The notes below the pieces were generated by a model. That model searched no databases and was not told where the DNA came from. It saw only the letters and a program-made list of their open reading frames with translations. A program made the translations under genes and the position numbers. This document shows, piece after piece, positions 24,421-32,562 of a stretch of DNA of 36,542 nucleotides (positions are counted from its first letter, which is position 1; the number at the start of each line of letters is the position of its first letter). Origin of the DNA: an uncultured Prevotellaceae bacterium (GTDB lineage Bacteria; Bacteroidota; Bacteroidia; Bacteroidales; Bacteroidaceae); the NCBI GenBank assembly GCA_902776665.1, contig CACYQZ010000035.1, forward strand, positions 1-36,542, given 5' to 3'.

Positions 24421-25824
24421 TTAATTGCCTTGTCCGAAAGGATAGCTGTTCACAGTCGGAGTCACGATGAACACTTCGCCATCGTCGCGCGTCATCTTGA
24501 TGTAGGTGGGCGCTTTCAGATAGTCGGTTTCCAGCGTGAAGGTGTGGGGCTCACCCACTTTCGTTCCACCCGTAGCCACAATTTTACCATTGCTGGGCGT
24601 GTAGTGGAGTTCGGTGAACAGTCCGATGCAGGGAGCGAGCGTAGAGCCCAGGTACTGCAAGAAGTAAGCACCGTTCAGACCTGCGAACGTCGAAACGATT
24701 GGAATCCGAATCTTGTCATCGTCGATGAGTTCGTATTCGAAGCGGAAGTGCTGATAATACTGCGTGTGGGCGGTCAGACCGAAGTTTGCAGGAATGTTTC
24801 CATAGGAAGAATACTGTCCGATGGCCACATCGCGCAGATAGCCGTAGGTCGGGAATTGCTTCACACCGGCCTCGTTGTAGGCTCTCCACAGTGCATAACT
24901 CGAATCGCTCATGCCGTCGCCCTTGAAGTACCAGACGCTGCTGACGAGTTGCTTGTTGATCGGCGGAATGATGCAGTTGAGTTCCACGGTGTTGTCGCTG
25001 GCTTCGGGATAGGTCACCGACGAGGGAACGTAGTTGAACTGCTCCACTTTCTTGCCTTTCAAATCGACCGACGTATAGAACTTGTAGCCGTCGAGCGTCA
25101 CGATGTAGGGTGCGCTCTTCGTGGTGACGATACCGTTATCATCGACGAGCGTGAAGGTGAAGCGGCGATACGGCGAGTTGGTCGTCGTGGCGATGGAGTC
25201 CGTCTTGTTGATGGTGACCACCACGTTGGCGCAAGCCATGTCGCTTTCGATAGCCTTGATTTTGTTCAGATAGGTGTCCCAAGGCATGTCAATCGGCATC
25301 GGAACCATGTAGATTCTGCGGTTGGTCTTTTTTCCGCTCAGTTCGATGAGTTCGTTGCTGGCGGAAATCACGCGGAATTCAAGGTCGCCGTCGAAGCCTG
25401 TTCCTGCCGTTCCGATTCCATCGGGGTTGAGGGGATCGGAATAGTAGTGGAACACTCTGTTATACTCGTCGAACGAGAGGACGACTCCAGAACTTTGAAC
25501 CAGTTTGTAGTGCGAACGCTCCGTCGGGAAGGCGAGTTCACCACCGTTGGCACGGGCGATTCGCTCGTTGGCGACGGTTGCGGTGGCATCGTCGTGGAAC
25601 TTCACCAGCACGTTGTAGCCGCCGTAGGTTGTGGCTCCGTAGTAGTACATGATCCAGCCGTTAGGCGCCGACTTCAGGATTTCGTTGTACGACTTCAGGG
25701 CAGCATCGATGCGCTCGGAAGCGGTTTGATCGAAAACATCATCAACTTCATCCTTGCATGATGTGAATGCGACCAGAACGGCGCACAACATCAAAATATT
25801 CATGATTTTTTTCATAATCGTCAC
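24421..25824 (-). CDS. DUF4302 lipoprotein of the SusC/D operon
   Basis: Cell-surface or periplasmic lipoprotein (467 residues) of the DUF4302 family, found in Bacteroidetes beside SusC/SusD genes and HExxH lipoproteins. Lipobox FTSC after a short hydrophobic stretch; the family start is clear in SERIDAALKSYNEILKSAPNGWIMYYY and GGYNVLVKFHDDATATVANE. The function is not known; its place suggests binding or handling of the imported ligand. The start may be the third-codon-downstream Met at 25815 (MKKIMNIL), which fits a signal peptide better than MTIMKK. It lies eight bases after the metallohydrolase gene, a typical co-transcribed spacing. Confidence 0.85.
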   Translation of the reverse strand: MTIMKKIMNILMLCAVLVAFTSCKDEVDDVFDQTASERIDAALKSYNEILKSAPNGWIMYYYGATTYGGYNVLVKFHDDATATVANERIARANGGELAFPTERSHYKLVQSSGVVLSFDEYNRVFHYYSDPLNPDGIGTAGTGFDGDLEFRVISASNELIELSGKKTNRRIYMVPMPIDMPWDTYLNKIKAIESDMACANVVVTINKTDSIATTTNSPYRRFTFTLVDDNGIVTTKSAPYIVTLDGYKFYTSVDLKGKKVEQFNYVPSSVTYPEASDNTVELNCIIPPINKQLVSSVWYFKGDGMSDSSYALWRAYNEAGVKQFPTYGYLRDVAIGQYSSYGNIPANFGLTAHTQYYQHFRFEYELIDDDKIRIPIVSTFAGLNGAYFLQYLGSTLAPCIGLFTELHYTPSNGKIVATGGTKVGEPHTFTLETDYLKAPTYIKMTRDDGEVFIVTPTVNSYPFGQGN

Positions 25825-25832
25825 ATTTTTTG

Positions 25833-26810
25833 TTAATCAGGTAATTTTCTCAAGTCCATATCCTTCACCTCTGCGGTGCGACGCAAGACGATGTCGCGGA
25901 GCTTGTCGATGTCGATGCCCCAGATGTCGGCGAAGTAGTCTCTCACATACTTCAGCTTCTGCTCGATGTCGGCCTCCGGGGTCTTGCTGCGCTGTTCCCA
26001 CCATGTTGCCGAACTGTAAACTTCCTCATTGGAGAGTTTCTTCGCTTGTTTGAGGATGGTCTGCCAAGCCTCGGGTGTGTGGGTCACGTAGAGCGAGAAA
26101 ATCTCGGCGAAGTCCTCGCGATGCTCTTTCGAGGCATAGCCCGACACGAAGCCGTAGGCCGGAGCGAGGCTGTCGCCCACGTTCACCCAGTCGCCCGAAC
26201 GCTGACGCTCGACGGAAACGGTCTGGAATTCTTCCTGATAGTTGGCCGTCTGGTTCAGAATGTGGCAGAACTCGTGGTGCAGGGTCTTGAAGATGTAGTA
26301 GTTCAAGTCGTATTCCTTCGTGTTGCGGATGTGGAAGGGCGAGGTGACATCCATGTAGGGATTGTCGATGTTGATGTGGTTCACGCCGAAAAGGGTGATT
26401 TTCAGACCGCCCTCAGCCGTTCCGAGCACTTCCGAGCCGTCGCCGGTGTACTGCTTCGAGCCGATGAGTTGGAAGACGCGCGGTGCGTAGGTCTTGATGA
26501 AGGTCGGGTCGCCATCCATCACTTCCACGTAGGATTCAATCCAGATGTGCTTGATGAGAATGGCCATGGCCTGTGCCTCATCTTTGTAGGGAGGCACCAC
26601 GTTGTAGGTCTGACTCGTCTGGCTGTCCACATAACGGTAGATGAAGTCGATGTTATAGGGGTCCGTATAATGCTTCAACAGCCACTGTTCAAACACAGAA
26701 CGCTCTCTGGGAGTCGTATCGAAGATACTCTCACTGCTGGGTTCGTCGTTGTCGCAGGCAACGATGGCCAGCGAGCAGACAAACAGCATTAAAATTTTCA
26801 AATATTTCAT
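25833..26810 (-). CDS. SusC/D-associated zinc metallohydrolase lipoprotein (HExxH)
   Basis: Lipoprotein (325 residues; lipobox IVAC) of the 'substrate import-associated zinc metallohydrolase' type (TIGR04549; putative zinc-binding metallopeptidase), encoded next to TonB-dependent receptors. The active-site motif is HEFCH at residues 179-183 (TLHHEFCHILNQ), where two His ligate zinc and Glu is the catalytic base; a downstream SLAPAYGFVSGYASKEHREDFAEIFS stretch provides a conserved Glu/Asp-rich helix likely holding a third ligand. Family knowledge suggests it processes a peptide or similar ligand on the cell surface; the substrate is unproven. Third gene of the operon, 38 bases after SusD. Confidence 0.88.
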   Translation of the reverse strand: MKYLKILMLFVCSLAIVACDNDEPSSESIFDTTPRERSVFEQWLLKHYTDPYNIDFIYRYVDSQTSQTYNVVPPYKDEAQAMAILIKHIWIESYVEVMDGDPTFIKTYAPRVFQLIGSKQYTGDGSEVLGTAEGGLKITLFGVNHINIDNPYMDVTSPFHIRNTKEYDLNYYIFKTLHHEFCHILNQTANYQEEFQTVSVERQRSGDWVNVGDSLAPAYGFVSGYASKEHREDFAEIFSLYVTHTPEAWQTILKQAKKLSNEEVYSSATWWEQRSKTPEADIEQKLKYVRDYFADIWGIDIDKLRDIVLRRTAEVKDMDLRKLPD

Positions 26811-26848
26811 TTTTGTAAGCGTATTAAATGGTTATTAAACGACTTTTA

Positions 26849-28426
26849 TCACCTCGGATTCGCCTCTAATCCTGCTGCAATCACGTCGCTGGGCAACTGC
26901 ATGGCACCGCGCAGGTCGCCCGGCACAAATACTTCTTTGTCGCCTTCCTTCGGATTGGGGTTGTCAGGATGGGGGTGAGAATAAGAAATACCGTAGCGCT
27001 TGATGTCATTGAAACGCAGACCGGTGTGGAGGGTTTCAATGCGGCGCATGTGGAGAAGCAGGTTGATGATGCACTCCTGTGTCGAACCGTCCTCGTCGAT
27101 GGTGAATCCTTGAGGATGGAGTTGCTTACGAGTTGTGCGCTGCAAGTTTCCTTCCAAGATGGGAGGCGTGTAGTTCAGCGTATTCATAAACTCGACGATG
27201 CTCTCCTCGGTCAGAATCGGATAGTAGCGGCTATCGGTGTTACAGGTGGTCGAAAGCCAATACTGCATGTCCTTGATGGCATTCTTATAGTCCTTCTTCA
27301 AGGCGTAAGCCTCGGCGCGTACCAACAGCGTTTCACCCGATGTGAAGGGAATGTCGAGGATGTGGGCATAGCCCGTGCGTCCCACCTTGTCGGTGTACTC
27401 GAAGAACTCGGTGATGCGCGGGAAACGAGCCTGCTGTGTCGAGCCATACTGCTTGGCGGCGAGCAACAGTGCCGTTGACGAACCGCTGGAGCCCCAAATG
27501 GTCTTGGCGTTCAGGGTTTCATAGCCCGAAATCACACTGTAGTTGTGGGCGTAGCGCGTGTAAGACGACGAATAGAGCGAGCGTCCGTAGATCGAGTAAG
27601 CCGCAACAACCATCAGGTTGGCAGGGTCGCTCGATTTCGGGAACTCGTGGGCCAAATCCACTGCGCCAAGCGACGAGAAGCGTGCCCAGTCGCGGAGCAG
27701 CGGAGTCGGGTCTTCGCCGATGGCTTTCGTGGCATATTCAATCGCCTTGTCGTACTTGTGATAGAAGAGGTTGAAACGAGCGGCGAAAGCGTAGGCTGCA
27801 CGAATGTTGAAGTGATACTTCGGAACGGTGAGGTGAGCCTCGCTGACCAACGGAAGAGCCTCTTCGATGTCGGCATTGAGGTTGGCCCAGAGTTCTTCTT
27901 GCGTTCCACGCTCATCGACCGAAACGCCCGACACCTTCGGATAGGGAAGGCCGAGATATTCGGGATGCGACGGGTCGTAAGCCATACAGAACACGTTGGC
28001 CAGACGGAACATGGCGAATGCGCGGCAAAGCAGTGCCTCGGCACGCTGTCCGTTGAGCGATGCAGGATTGCCCATATCAGCAATGGCGTCGAGGGCGGCA
28101 TTGGCCGTACCCACTGCGGAATAGTAAGAGTTCCACAAACCACGCGGGTCGTCGTTGTTTTGACTGGTCACGTCAATCCACTTATAGACCTGCTCCTGAT
28201 TCGGCTGTGCAGAATAGGTTGTTCCGTTGTAATAGACGTTGTCGGAAGCATATTCATGGACAAATGCGTTGCTACGCGGTCCGTATGCAGAAGTCAACAA
28301 CATGGAAATATCTTCGGGAGTATCCAATGTTGCGCGATCGTCGGGCAGTTTGTCAAGGAATTCGTTACACGATGTCAGTAACAAGCAAACTCCCGCGATG
28401 ACCATTAAAATATTGATTTTTTTCAT
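26849..28426 (-). CDS. SusD/RagB-family nutrient-binding lipoprotein
   Basis: Surface lipoprotein (525 residues) that forms the lid of the SusC channel and captures the nutrient. Lipobox LTSC followed by NEFLDKLPDDRATLDTPEDI, the standard SusD entry (FLDxxP). Internal TPR-like helical parts (SLNGQRAEALLCRAFAMFRLANVFC, NIRAAYAFAARFNLFYHKYD) match the SusD fold, and the C-terminus LHTGLRFNDIKRYGI is also typical. 24 bases downstream of SusC, so co-transcribed. The neighbours (metallohydrolase, DUF4302, BACON-like) hint at a peptide- or glycoprotein-derived ligand rather than a simple polysaccharide, because no glycoside hydrolase is encoded here; that is inference. Confidence 0.93.
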   Translation of the reverse strand: MKKINILMVIAGVCLLLTSCNEFLDKLPDDRATLDTPEDISMLLTSAYGPRSNAFVHEYASDNVYYNGTTYSAQPNQEQVYKWIDVTSQNNDDPRGLWNSYYSAVGTANAALDAIADMGNPASLNGQRAEALLCRAFAMFRLANVFCMAYDPSHPEYLGLPYPKVSGVSVDERGTQEELWANLNADIEEALPLVSEAHLTVPKYHFNIRAAYAFAARFNLFYHKYDKAIEYATKAIGEDPTPLLRDWARFSSLGAVDLAHEFPKSSDPANLMVVAAYSIYGRSLYSSSYTRYAHNYSVISGYETLNAKTIWGSSGSSTALLLAAKQYGSTQQARFPRITEFFEYTDKVGRTGYAHILDIPFTSGETLLVRAEAYALKKDYKNAIKDMQYWLSTTCNTDSRYYPILTEESIVEFMNTLNYTPPILEGNLQRTTRKQLHPQGFTIDEDGSTQECIINLLLHMRRIETLHTGLRFNDIKRYGISYSHPHPDNPNPKEGDKEVFVPGDLRGAMQLPSDVIAAGLEANPR

Positions 28427-28450
28427 TGTCTTTCAATCTTAACGTTAAAA

Positions 28451-31400
28451 TTAGATTCCAAGTCTCAATGTGAAGGTAAACTGACGAGCCATCGGCACGG
28501 CCACACCACCTGAATTGAAGAATTCGGGATCTTGTCCGTTCAGTTTCTTGTCACTGTAAATCAAGAAGAGGTTCGTAGCCTGGATTTTGGCAGCGAGGTT
28601 GCTAAGACCCAGTGCCTTCACCCAAGGTTTCGGGAAGTCGTAACTCAGAGATATTTCCTTCATGCGAATGAAGTCGCCTTTCGCCGTGCGAGCCGTCGAG
28701 CGGTTGTAGGCGTTGTAAGCATAGTGGATGTAAGAATCCTGCTGCAACAGACGCAGGTCGGGAATCACGGGAATGTCGGTGCGAGCCTCGTCGCCAGAAA
28801 CCACCCAGCGGTTCTTGAACTCCTTCGGCATGGCCGAGAGGTCGGAATAGGAAGAACGGAACGAGGGATCGAGACGTACCTTGTTGCCAAACGCATAAGT
28901 CATGAAGACGTTGAGCGTCAAGTTCTTGTAGGTGAAGGTGTTACCAAACGAACCATTGATGGTCGGGTCGGTCGGACCTTCATACTTCAAGTAGTCGATG
29001 ACGGTCGATTGGAAATAGTGGTCGGAAACGGTCAGTTCGCCCTTCTCGTTGATGAAGGTGGGCAGACCCTTGTTGTTCAGACCCTGGAAGTCGATGGAGA
29101 ACAGCGCACGATAGGGATAGCCTTCCATCGTGAAGCCCGAACCAGTGATGAGCTGGTAGATACGTGCCTGCGAGTCGAGGCTCTTCACCTTCGTTTTCGT
29201 GTGCGAGAAGATGAAGTCGGTGTTCCACTTGAACTTCTCCGTCAGAATGTTCTTCGTCGAAATCGTCAGTTCCTCACCGTGCGAACTCATGCTGGCCACG
29301 TTGGCATATTCGGTAATCGCACCCTTCGTACCATTGGTGATACGCGGACCAATCAGGTCGTAGTTGTTACGGGTGTACCAGTCGAAGGCCACGCTGATGC
29401 GGTTGTTGAGGAAACCGAGATCGACACCGATGTTCAACTCATGCTTCTTCTCGTAGGTCAGGTTGGGGTTGGCCCAGTCTGTCACCTGCAAGCCAGTTTC
29501 AGCATCGGAGGAGTACGGACGCCACGGGTTGTATGCTCCAAATTTAATGGAGGCATTGGTCGTGGCAGGCTTGTCACCCGTCAGCGAATACGATGCTTTC
29601 AGGGTTGCGTGGGAAAGTTTGTTGTTGAATGTCTTTTCAAACCAAGGCTCTTCGTGCACGTTCCATGCTGCCGACACGTTCCATGTGGGCAACCAACGGC
29701 TCTTGCGGGCCTTACCCAGACGATTCGAACCTTCGTAGCGGATGGTTCCGTTGAGGGTGTAGCGGGCTTTCCAAGAATAGGTAGCCGTTCCGAAGAAAGC
29801 AACGTCGCGGCCATAGCCATTGCTCACGTAGTAGTATTCAGAACCTTCTTCCTGCGACTGCTTGAAATAGCGATAGTCGAAACGGCTGGTGTTACCATAT
29901 TTATATTGGTGACCGACACCGTTGTAGAACGAACGGTTACGTTCGACATCGGAAACTTCCATACCGCCGAAAAGATTGACGATGTGGTCGTCGTTATAGA
30001 CGTCGTTGTAGCTGGCCGTGGCGCGAACGCTCCACGAATTCATGCTATAGCGAGTTTCGCGATAGAAACCACCAACGGGCAGCACCGTAATCGGAAGTGA
30101 GTTGGGCACGTCGGGGTCGTTGTAGAGCCAGTCGTTGGCATCGCGAATCGTCGCGTCGTCCATCGCACGGAAGGCCATGGCTTGGTTCGAACTTTCCTTC
30201 ACCATGTGCTTCTGCGTCGTAGTCGAATATTTATAGGCGGCGAGGGCAGCCAGTTCCACCGTTCTGATGGGCTTGTACTTCAACTCGGCCTGGAATTTCA
30301 TATCGGCAACGCTCAAGTCCATGTAGTTGTTGTCCAATTCATGGTGAATGTTGAACGGCGCATAGTTGCGCGTGTAGAACGTGTTGGGGTCGAGCGTGCG
30401 CGACGAGTTCAACGCGTAGGAATACGGGTTGATGTCGAACGAACGGCTCACGTCGCCGCTCACCACATTGACGCTTTGGCCGAGCGTACCCGGTGCACGC
30501 TGCTGGCGATAAGAACCGTTACCAATCAGGTTCAAAGTAAACTTTTTGCTGATGTTGTAGTTGGCATTCACGTTCATCGTATAGCGGCGAACCTTGCTCT
30601 GCTTGGTCCAACCCGGGTCGTCCATCAAACTGAACGAGGTGTAGTATTGCGACTTGTCGGAACCGCTGGCCATGCTGATCGAATGGTTCATCGAAATGGC
30701 GTTGCTGAACAACTCGTTGAACCAGTTGGTGTTGCGCATTTCGGCCTCACGCAGATAGGCTGCCTGAGCCTCGGGCGTGTTGGGAAGTCCGAACTGGCCG
30801 TTGGTCTTGTTGTATTCGTTCATCAGGTGGTACATCTTACCATAGACACCACTGGTCGAATAGCGATAGGTGCGACCGAAGGAAATCAAACCGTTGGCCT
30901 CCATTTCCTTGTAGATGGCCATCTGGTCTTGCGAGTTCATGATGTTGAACTGGCTGTAACTCGGGCGCAGACGCATCGTGTATTCACCCGTATAGGTGAT
31001 GCGCGACTGGCCGGCACGACCACGCTTTGTCGTCACGACAATCACACCTGCCATGGCACGAGCACCATAGATGGAGGTGGCGGAACCGTCTTTCAAAATC
31101 TGGAACGACTCGATGTCGTCGGCGTTCAGTCCGGCAATGGCCGACGCAATCAGCGTCTCGGCGTCACCCGAAGACAGGTCGTCGGCATCGACTTCCGTCA
31201 CGTCTTCCATGATCACACCATCGACCACCCACAACGGGCGCGAACTACCATAAATCGACGTAGCACCGCGCACGCGAATCTTCGGCGCTGTACCAAACGT
31301 ACCCGACACGTTCTGCACCGACACACCGGCGGCACGACCCTCGAGCGAGCGCGAAATGTCGGCCACACCGTCGAGTTTGGCCTTCTCGGCGTCCACCTTC

Positions 31401-31768
31401 GTCGTTGCACCCGTGAACAGGCGCTTGTCCATCTTCTGCATACCCGTCACCACCACTTCGCCGAGCGATTTCGAATCGGTCTTCAGCACGATGGTCAGGT
31501 TCTGACCGGCCTTGAACGTCGCAGTCTCGTAGCCCACCGACGTCACTTCAAACGTAGCGCCGGCCTGCGAAGTCGTAAACGAGAAATTACCGTCAATGTC
31601 GGTCACCGCAAGGGCCGATTTCTGACCCTTGATTCTGATCACGGCACCGGTCACAGGATCGTCGGCGGCATCGGCGGCAACAACCGTTCCCGACACCTTC
31701 GTCTGCGCCATCGCAGCCCCCACCGAAAGAAGGAGCAGTGCCATGAACATTGTTAGTCTTTTCTTCAT
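28451..31768 (-). CDS. SusC/RagA-family TonB-dependent outer-membrane transporter
   Basis: Outer-membrane beta-barrel importer powered by TonB, paired with the SusD gene downstream. Signal peptide MKKRLTMFMALLLLSVGAAMAQ; carboxypeptidase-regulatory-like domain (TKVSGTVVAADAADDPVTGAVI, DIDGNFSFTT); TonB box region LGEVVVTGMQKMDKR; plug domain (RSLEGRAAGVSVQNVSG, IRVRGATSIYGSSRPLWVVDGV, ILKDGSATSIYGARAMAGVI); then barrel strands to the C-terminal RQFTFTLRLGI. 1105 residues from the start at 31768; an in-frame ATG at 31816 lies in the terminator flank and is not used. First large gene of the operon, separated from the small exported-peptide gene by a strong terminator hairpin. Confidence 0.95.
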   Translation of the reverse strand: MKKRLTMFMALLLLSVGAAMAQTKVSGTVVAADAADDPVTGAVIRIKGQKSALAVTDIDGNFSFTTSQAGATFEVTSVGYETATFKAGQNLTIVLKTDSKSLGEVVVTGMQKMDKRLFTGATTKVDAEKAKLDGVADISRSLEGRAAGVSVQNVSGTFGTAPKIRVRGATSIYGSSRPLWVVDGVIMEDVTEVDADDLSSGDAETLIASAIAGLNADDIESFQILKDGSATSIYGARAMAGVIVVTTKRGRAGQSRITYTGEYTMRLRPSYSQFNIMNSQDQMAIYKEMEANGLISFGRTYRYSTSGVYGKMYHLMNEYNKTNGQFGLPNTPEAQAAYLREAEMRNTNWFNELFSNAISMNHSISMASGSDKSQYYTSFSLMDDPGWTKQSKVRRYTMNVNANYNISKKFTLNLIGNGSYRQQRAPGTLGQSVNVVSGDVSRSFDINPYSYALNSSRTLDPNTFYTRNYAPFNIHHELDNNYMDLSVADMKFQAELKYKPIRTVELAALAAYKYSTTTQKHMVKESSNQAMAFRAMDDATIRDANDWLYNDPDVPNSLPITVLPVGGFYRETRYSMNSWSVRATASYNDVYNDDHIVNLFGGMEVSDVERNRSFYNGVGHQYKYGNTSRFDYRYFKQSQEEGSEYYYVSNGYGRDVAFFGTATYSWKARYTLNGTIRYEGSNRLGKARKSRWLPTWNVSAAWNVHEEPWFEKTFNNKLSHATLKASYSLTGDKPATTNASIKFGAYNPWRPYSSDAETGLQVTDWANPNLTYEKKHELNIGVDLGFLNNRISVAFDWYTRNNYDLIGPRITNGTKGAITEYANVASMSSHGEELTISTKNILTEKFKWNTDFIFSHTKTKVKSLDSQARIYQLITGSGFTMEGYPYRALFSIDFQGLNNKGLPTFINEKGELTVSDHYFQSTVIDYLKYEGPTDPTINGSFGNTFTYKNLTLNVFMTYAFGNKVRLDPSFRSSYSDLSAMPKEFKNRWVVSGDEARTDIPVIPDLRLLQQDSYIHYAYNAYNRSTARTAKGDFIRMKEISLSYDFPKPWVKALGLSNLAAKIQATNLFLIYSDKKLNGQDPEFFNSGGVAVPMARQFTFTLRLGI

Positions 31769-31817
31769 AGAATCACTTTTTTGGTTATAAAAATTTAGGT
31801 TAAAAATTAAAATCACC

Positions 31818-31860
31818 AGAAAAACTCATCCCTTCCCTCAAGCGAGGGAAAGGATGAGTT
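31818..31860 (-). terminator. Strong terminator/attenuator between the small peptide gene and SusC
   Basis: On the minus strand AACTCATCCTTTCCCTC, loop GCTT, GAGGGAAGGGATGAGTT (one U-G pair in 17), running into TTTTTCT. It lies downstream of the 31-residue peptide gene and 50 bases before the SusC start, so SusC transcription must pass it or start after it. Confidence 0.85.
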
Positions 31861-31871
31861 GTTGTATTCGG

Positions 31872-31967
31872 TTAGTCGTCCCAGACGTTTGAGTTTGAGC
31901 CGTCCAGTTGTGCGTTTGCACTCACTGCTGCGATGAGCGCGAGCAGCATGAAAGTAATTTTTTTCAT
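31872..31967 (-). CDS. 31-residue exported peptide encoded ahead of the SusC operon
   Basis: A complete minus-strand reading frame from ATG (31967-31965) to TAA (31874-31872). The product begins MKKITFMLLALIAAVSANAQ, a full signal peptide with a cleavage site before Gln, as in several other exported proteins of this window, and would leave a mature peptide of about 12 residues, QLDGSNSNVWDD. GAAAGGA precedes the start at a suitable distance. The frame is immediately followed by a strong intrinsic terminator, giving it the layout of a separate transcription unit, or of a leader peptide controlling SusC. No homologous family is known to me. Coding evidence is the signal-peptide sense of the frame and its placement; expression is unproven. 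Confidence 0.65.
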   Translation of the reverse strand: MKKITFMLLALIAAVSANAQLDGSNSNVWDD

Positions 31968-32329
31968 TTTTTAATCCTTTCTTTTTTAGTTAGTTAATTA
32001 GTTATTGGTTGTAAATTATTTTTTCGTTAGTTTTGTTACGCTTATTCCTCCATTTTCCCTCTTTTTCTTTCAATTTTGCATCAAATTGTTATTGCAAATT
32101 TTTCGCGTGCATTTTTTTGGGATAAAAATGCAACCGCAAAAGTAGGAAAATTTTTCTAAACATTAAAAAAAATAGGCGAACTTTTTTACGAAATTATACT
32201 TTATTAACAAATATAGTTCGATAGACCTACTATGAAGATAAGGTTTTGAAGATTTGTCATATAATAAATAGGTGTATTTGGGAGTCGAAAAAACAAAAAA
32301 AAGAGAACTTTCGAGTTCTCTTTTTTCTG
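31968..32329 (-). other. Long AT-rich upstream region of the peptide gene and SusC operon
   Basis: 362 bases without a protein gene, very AT-rich. On the minus strand a possible -7 box TACTTTTG at 32137-32144 is followed by a perfect 9-bp inverted repeat, TGCATTTTT (32108-32116) and AAAAATGCA (32124-32132), which could be an operator or the 5' end of the leader. Transcription from there would give a leader of about 165 bases before the peptide gene and 365 bases before SusC. Near the tRNA lies the tRNA terminator. Nothing else is recognisable. Confidence 0.5.
32301..32322 (-). terminator. Terminator of tRNA-Ser(CGA)
   Basis: AAGAGAACT, loop TTCG (plus-strand reading), AGTTCTCTT with T/A-runs outside; on the minus strand it directly follows the tRNA and ends in a T-run. 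Confidence 0.8.
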
Positions 32330-32417
32330 CGGAAGGTGAGGGATTCAAACCCCCGATACCCGAAAAGGGTATACCGGATTTCGAGTCCAGCGCGATCGAT
32401 CACTCTGCCAACCTTCC
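32330..32417 (-). tRNA. tRNA-Ser, anticodon CGA
   Basis: Minus strand starts GGAAGGTTGGCAGAGTGATC. Acceptor GGAAGGT pairs with ACCTTCC, discriminator G, CCA not encoded. Anticodon arm CTGGA-CTCGAAA-TCCGG with CGA at 34-36, reading UCG. Long variable arm (TATACCCTTTTCGGGTATC), as required for serine tRNAs; T arm contains GGTTTGAATCC. Length 88. Confidence 0.95.
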
Positions 32418-32439
32418 TCGATTTTTGCGTTAGCGGCTG

Positions 32440-32471
32440 CAAAATTACAAACATTTTTTGATTGCACCAAA
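32440..32471 (-). promoter_or_regulatory. Promoter of tRNA-Ser(CGA)
   Basis: Minus strand TTTG (32471-32468), 20-base spacer, TAATTTTG (32447-32440), 22 bases before the tRNA 5' end. Confidence 0.75.
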
Positions 32472-32507
32472 TTTTTTGCCATTTTTTTGTTTTAAATCCA
32501 AAAATTC

Positions 32508-32562
32508 CACACTCCTCGTTACTCATTCCTCATTCCTCGTTCCTCGTTCCTCGAACCTCGTT
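32508..32562 (-). repeat. GAGGAACGAGGAATGAG stutter repeat at the IMPACT gene 3' end
   Basis: On the minus strand: repeated GAGGAACGAGGAACGAGGAA and GAATGAGTAACGAGGAGTG units. They begin inside the last codons of the IMPACT-family gene (encoding EVRGTRNEE) and run past its stop. Confidence 0.65.

Noticed and set aside
24415-31756. Long plus-strand open frames opposite the SusC/D operon
   Set aside because: They mirror the codon bias of the minus-strand genes and show no domains, signal peptides or ribosome-binding sites.
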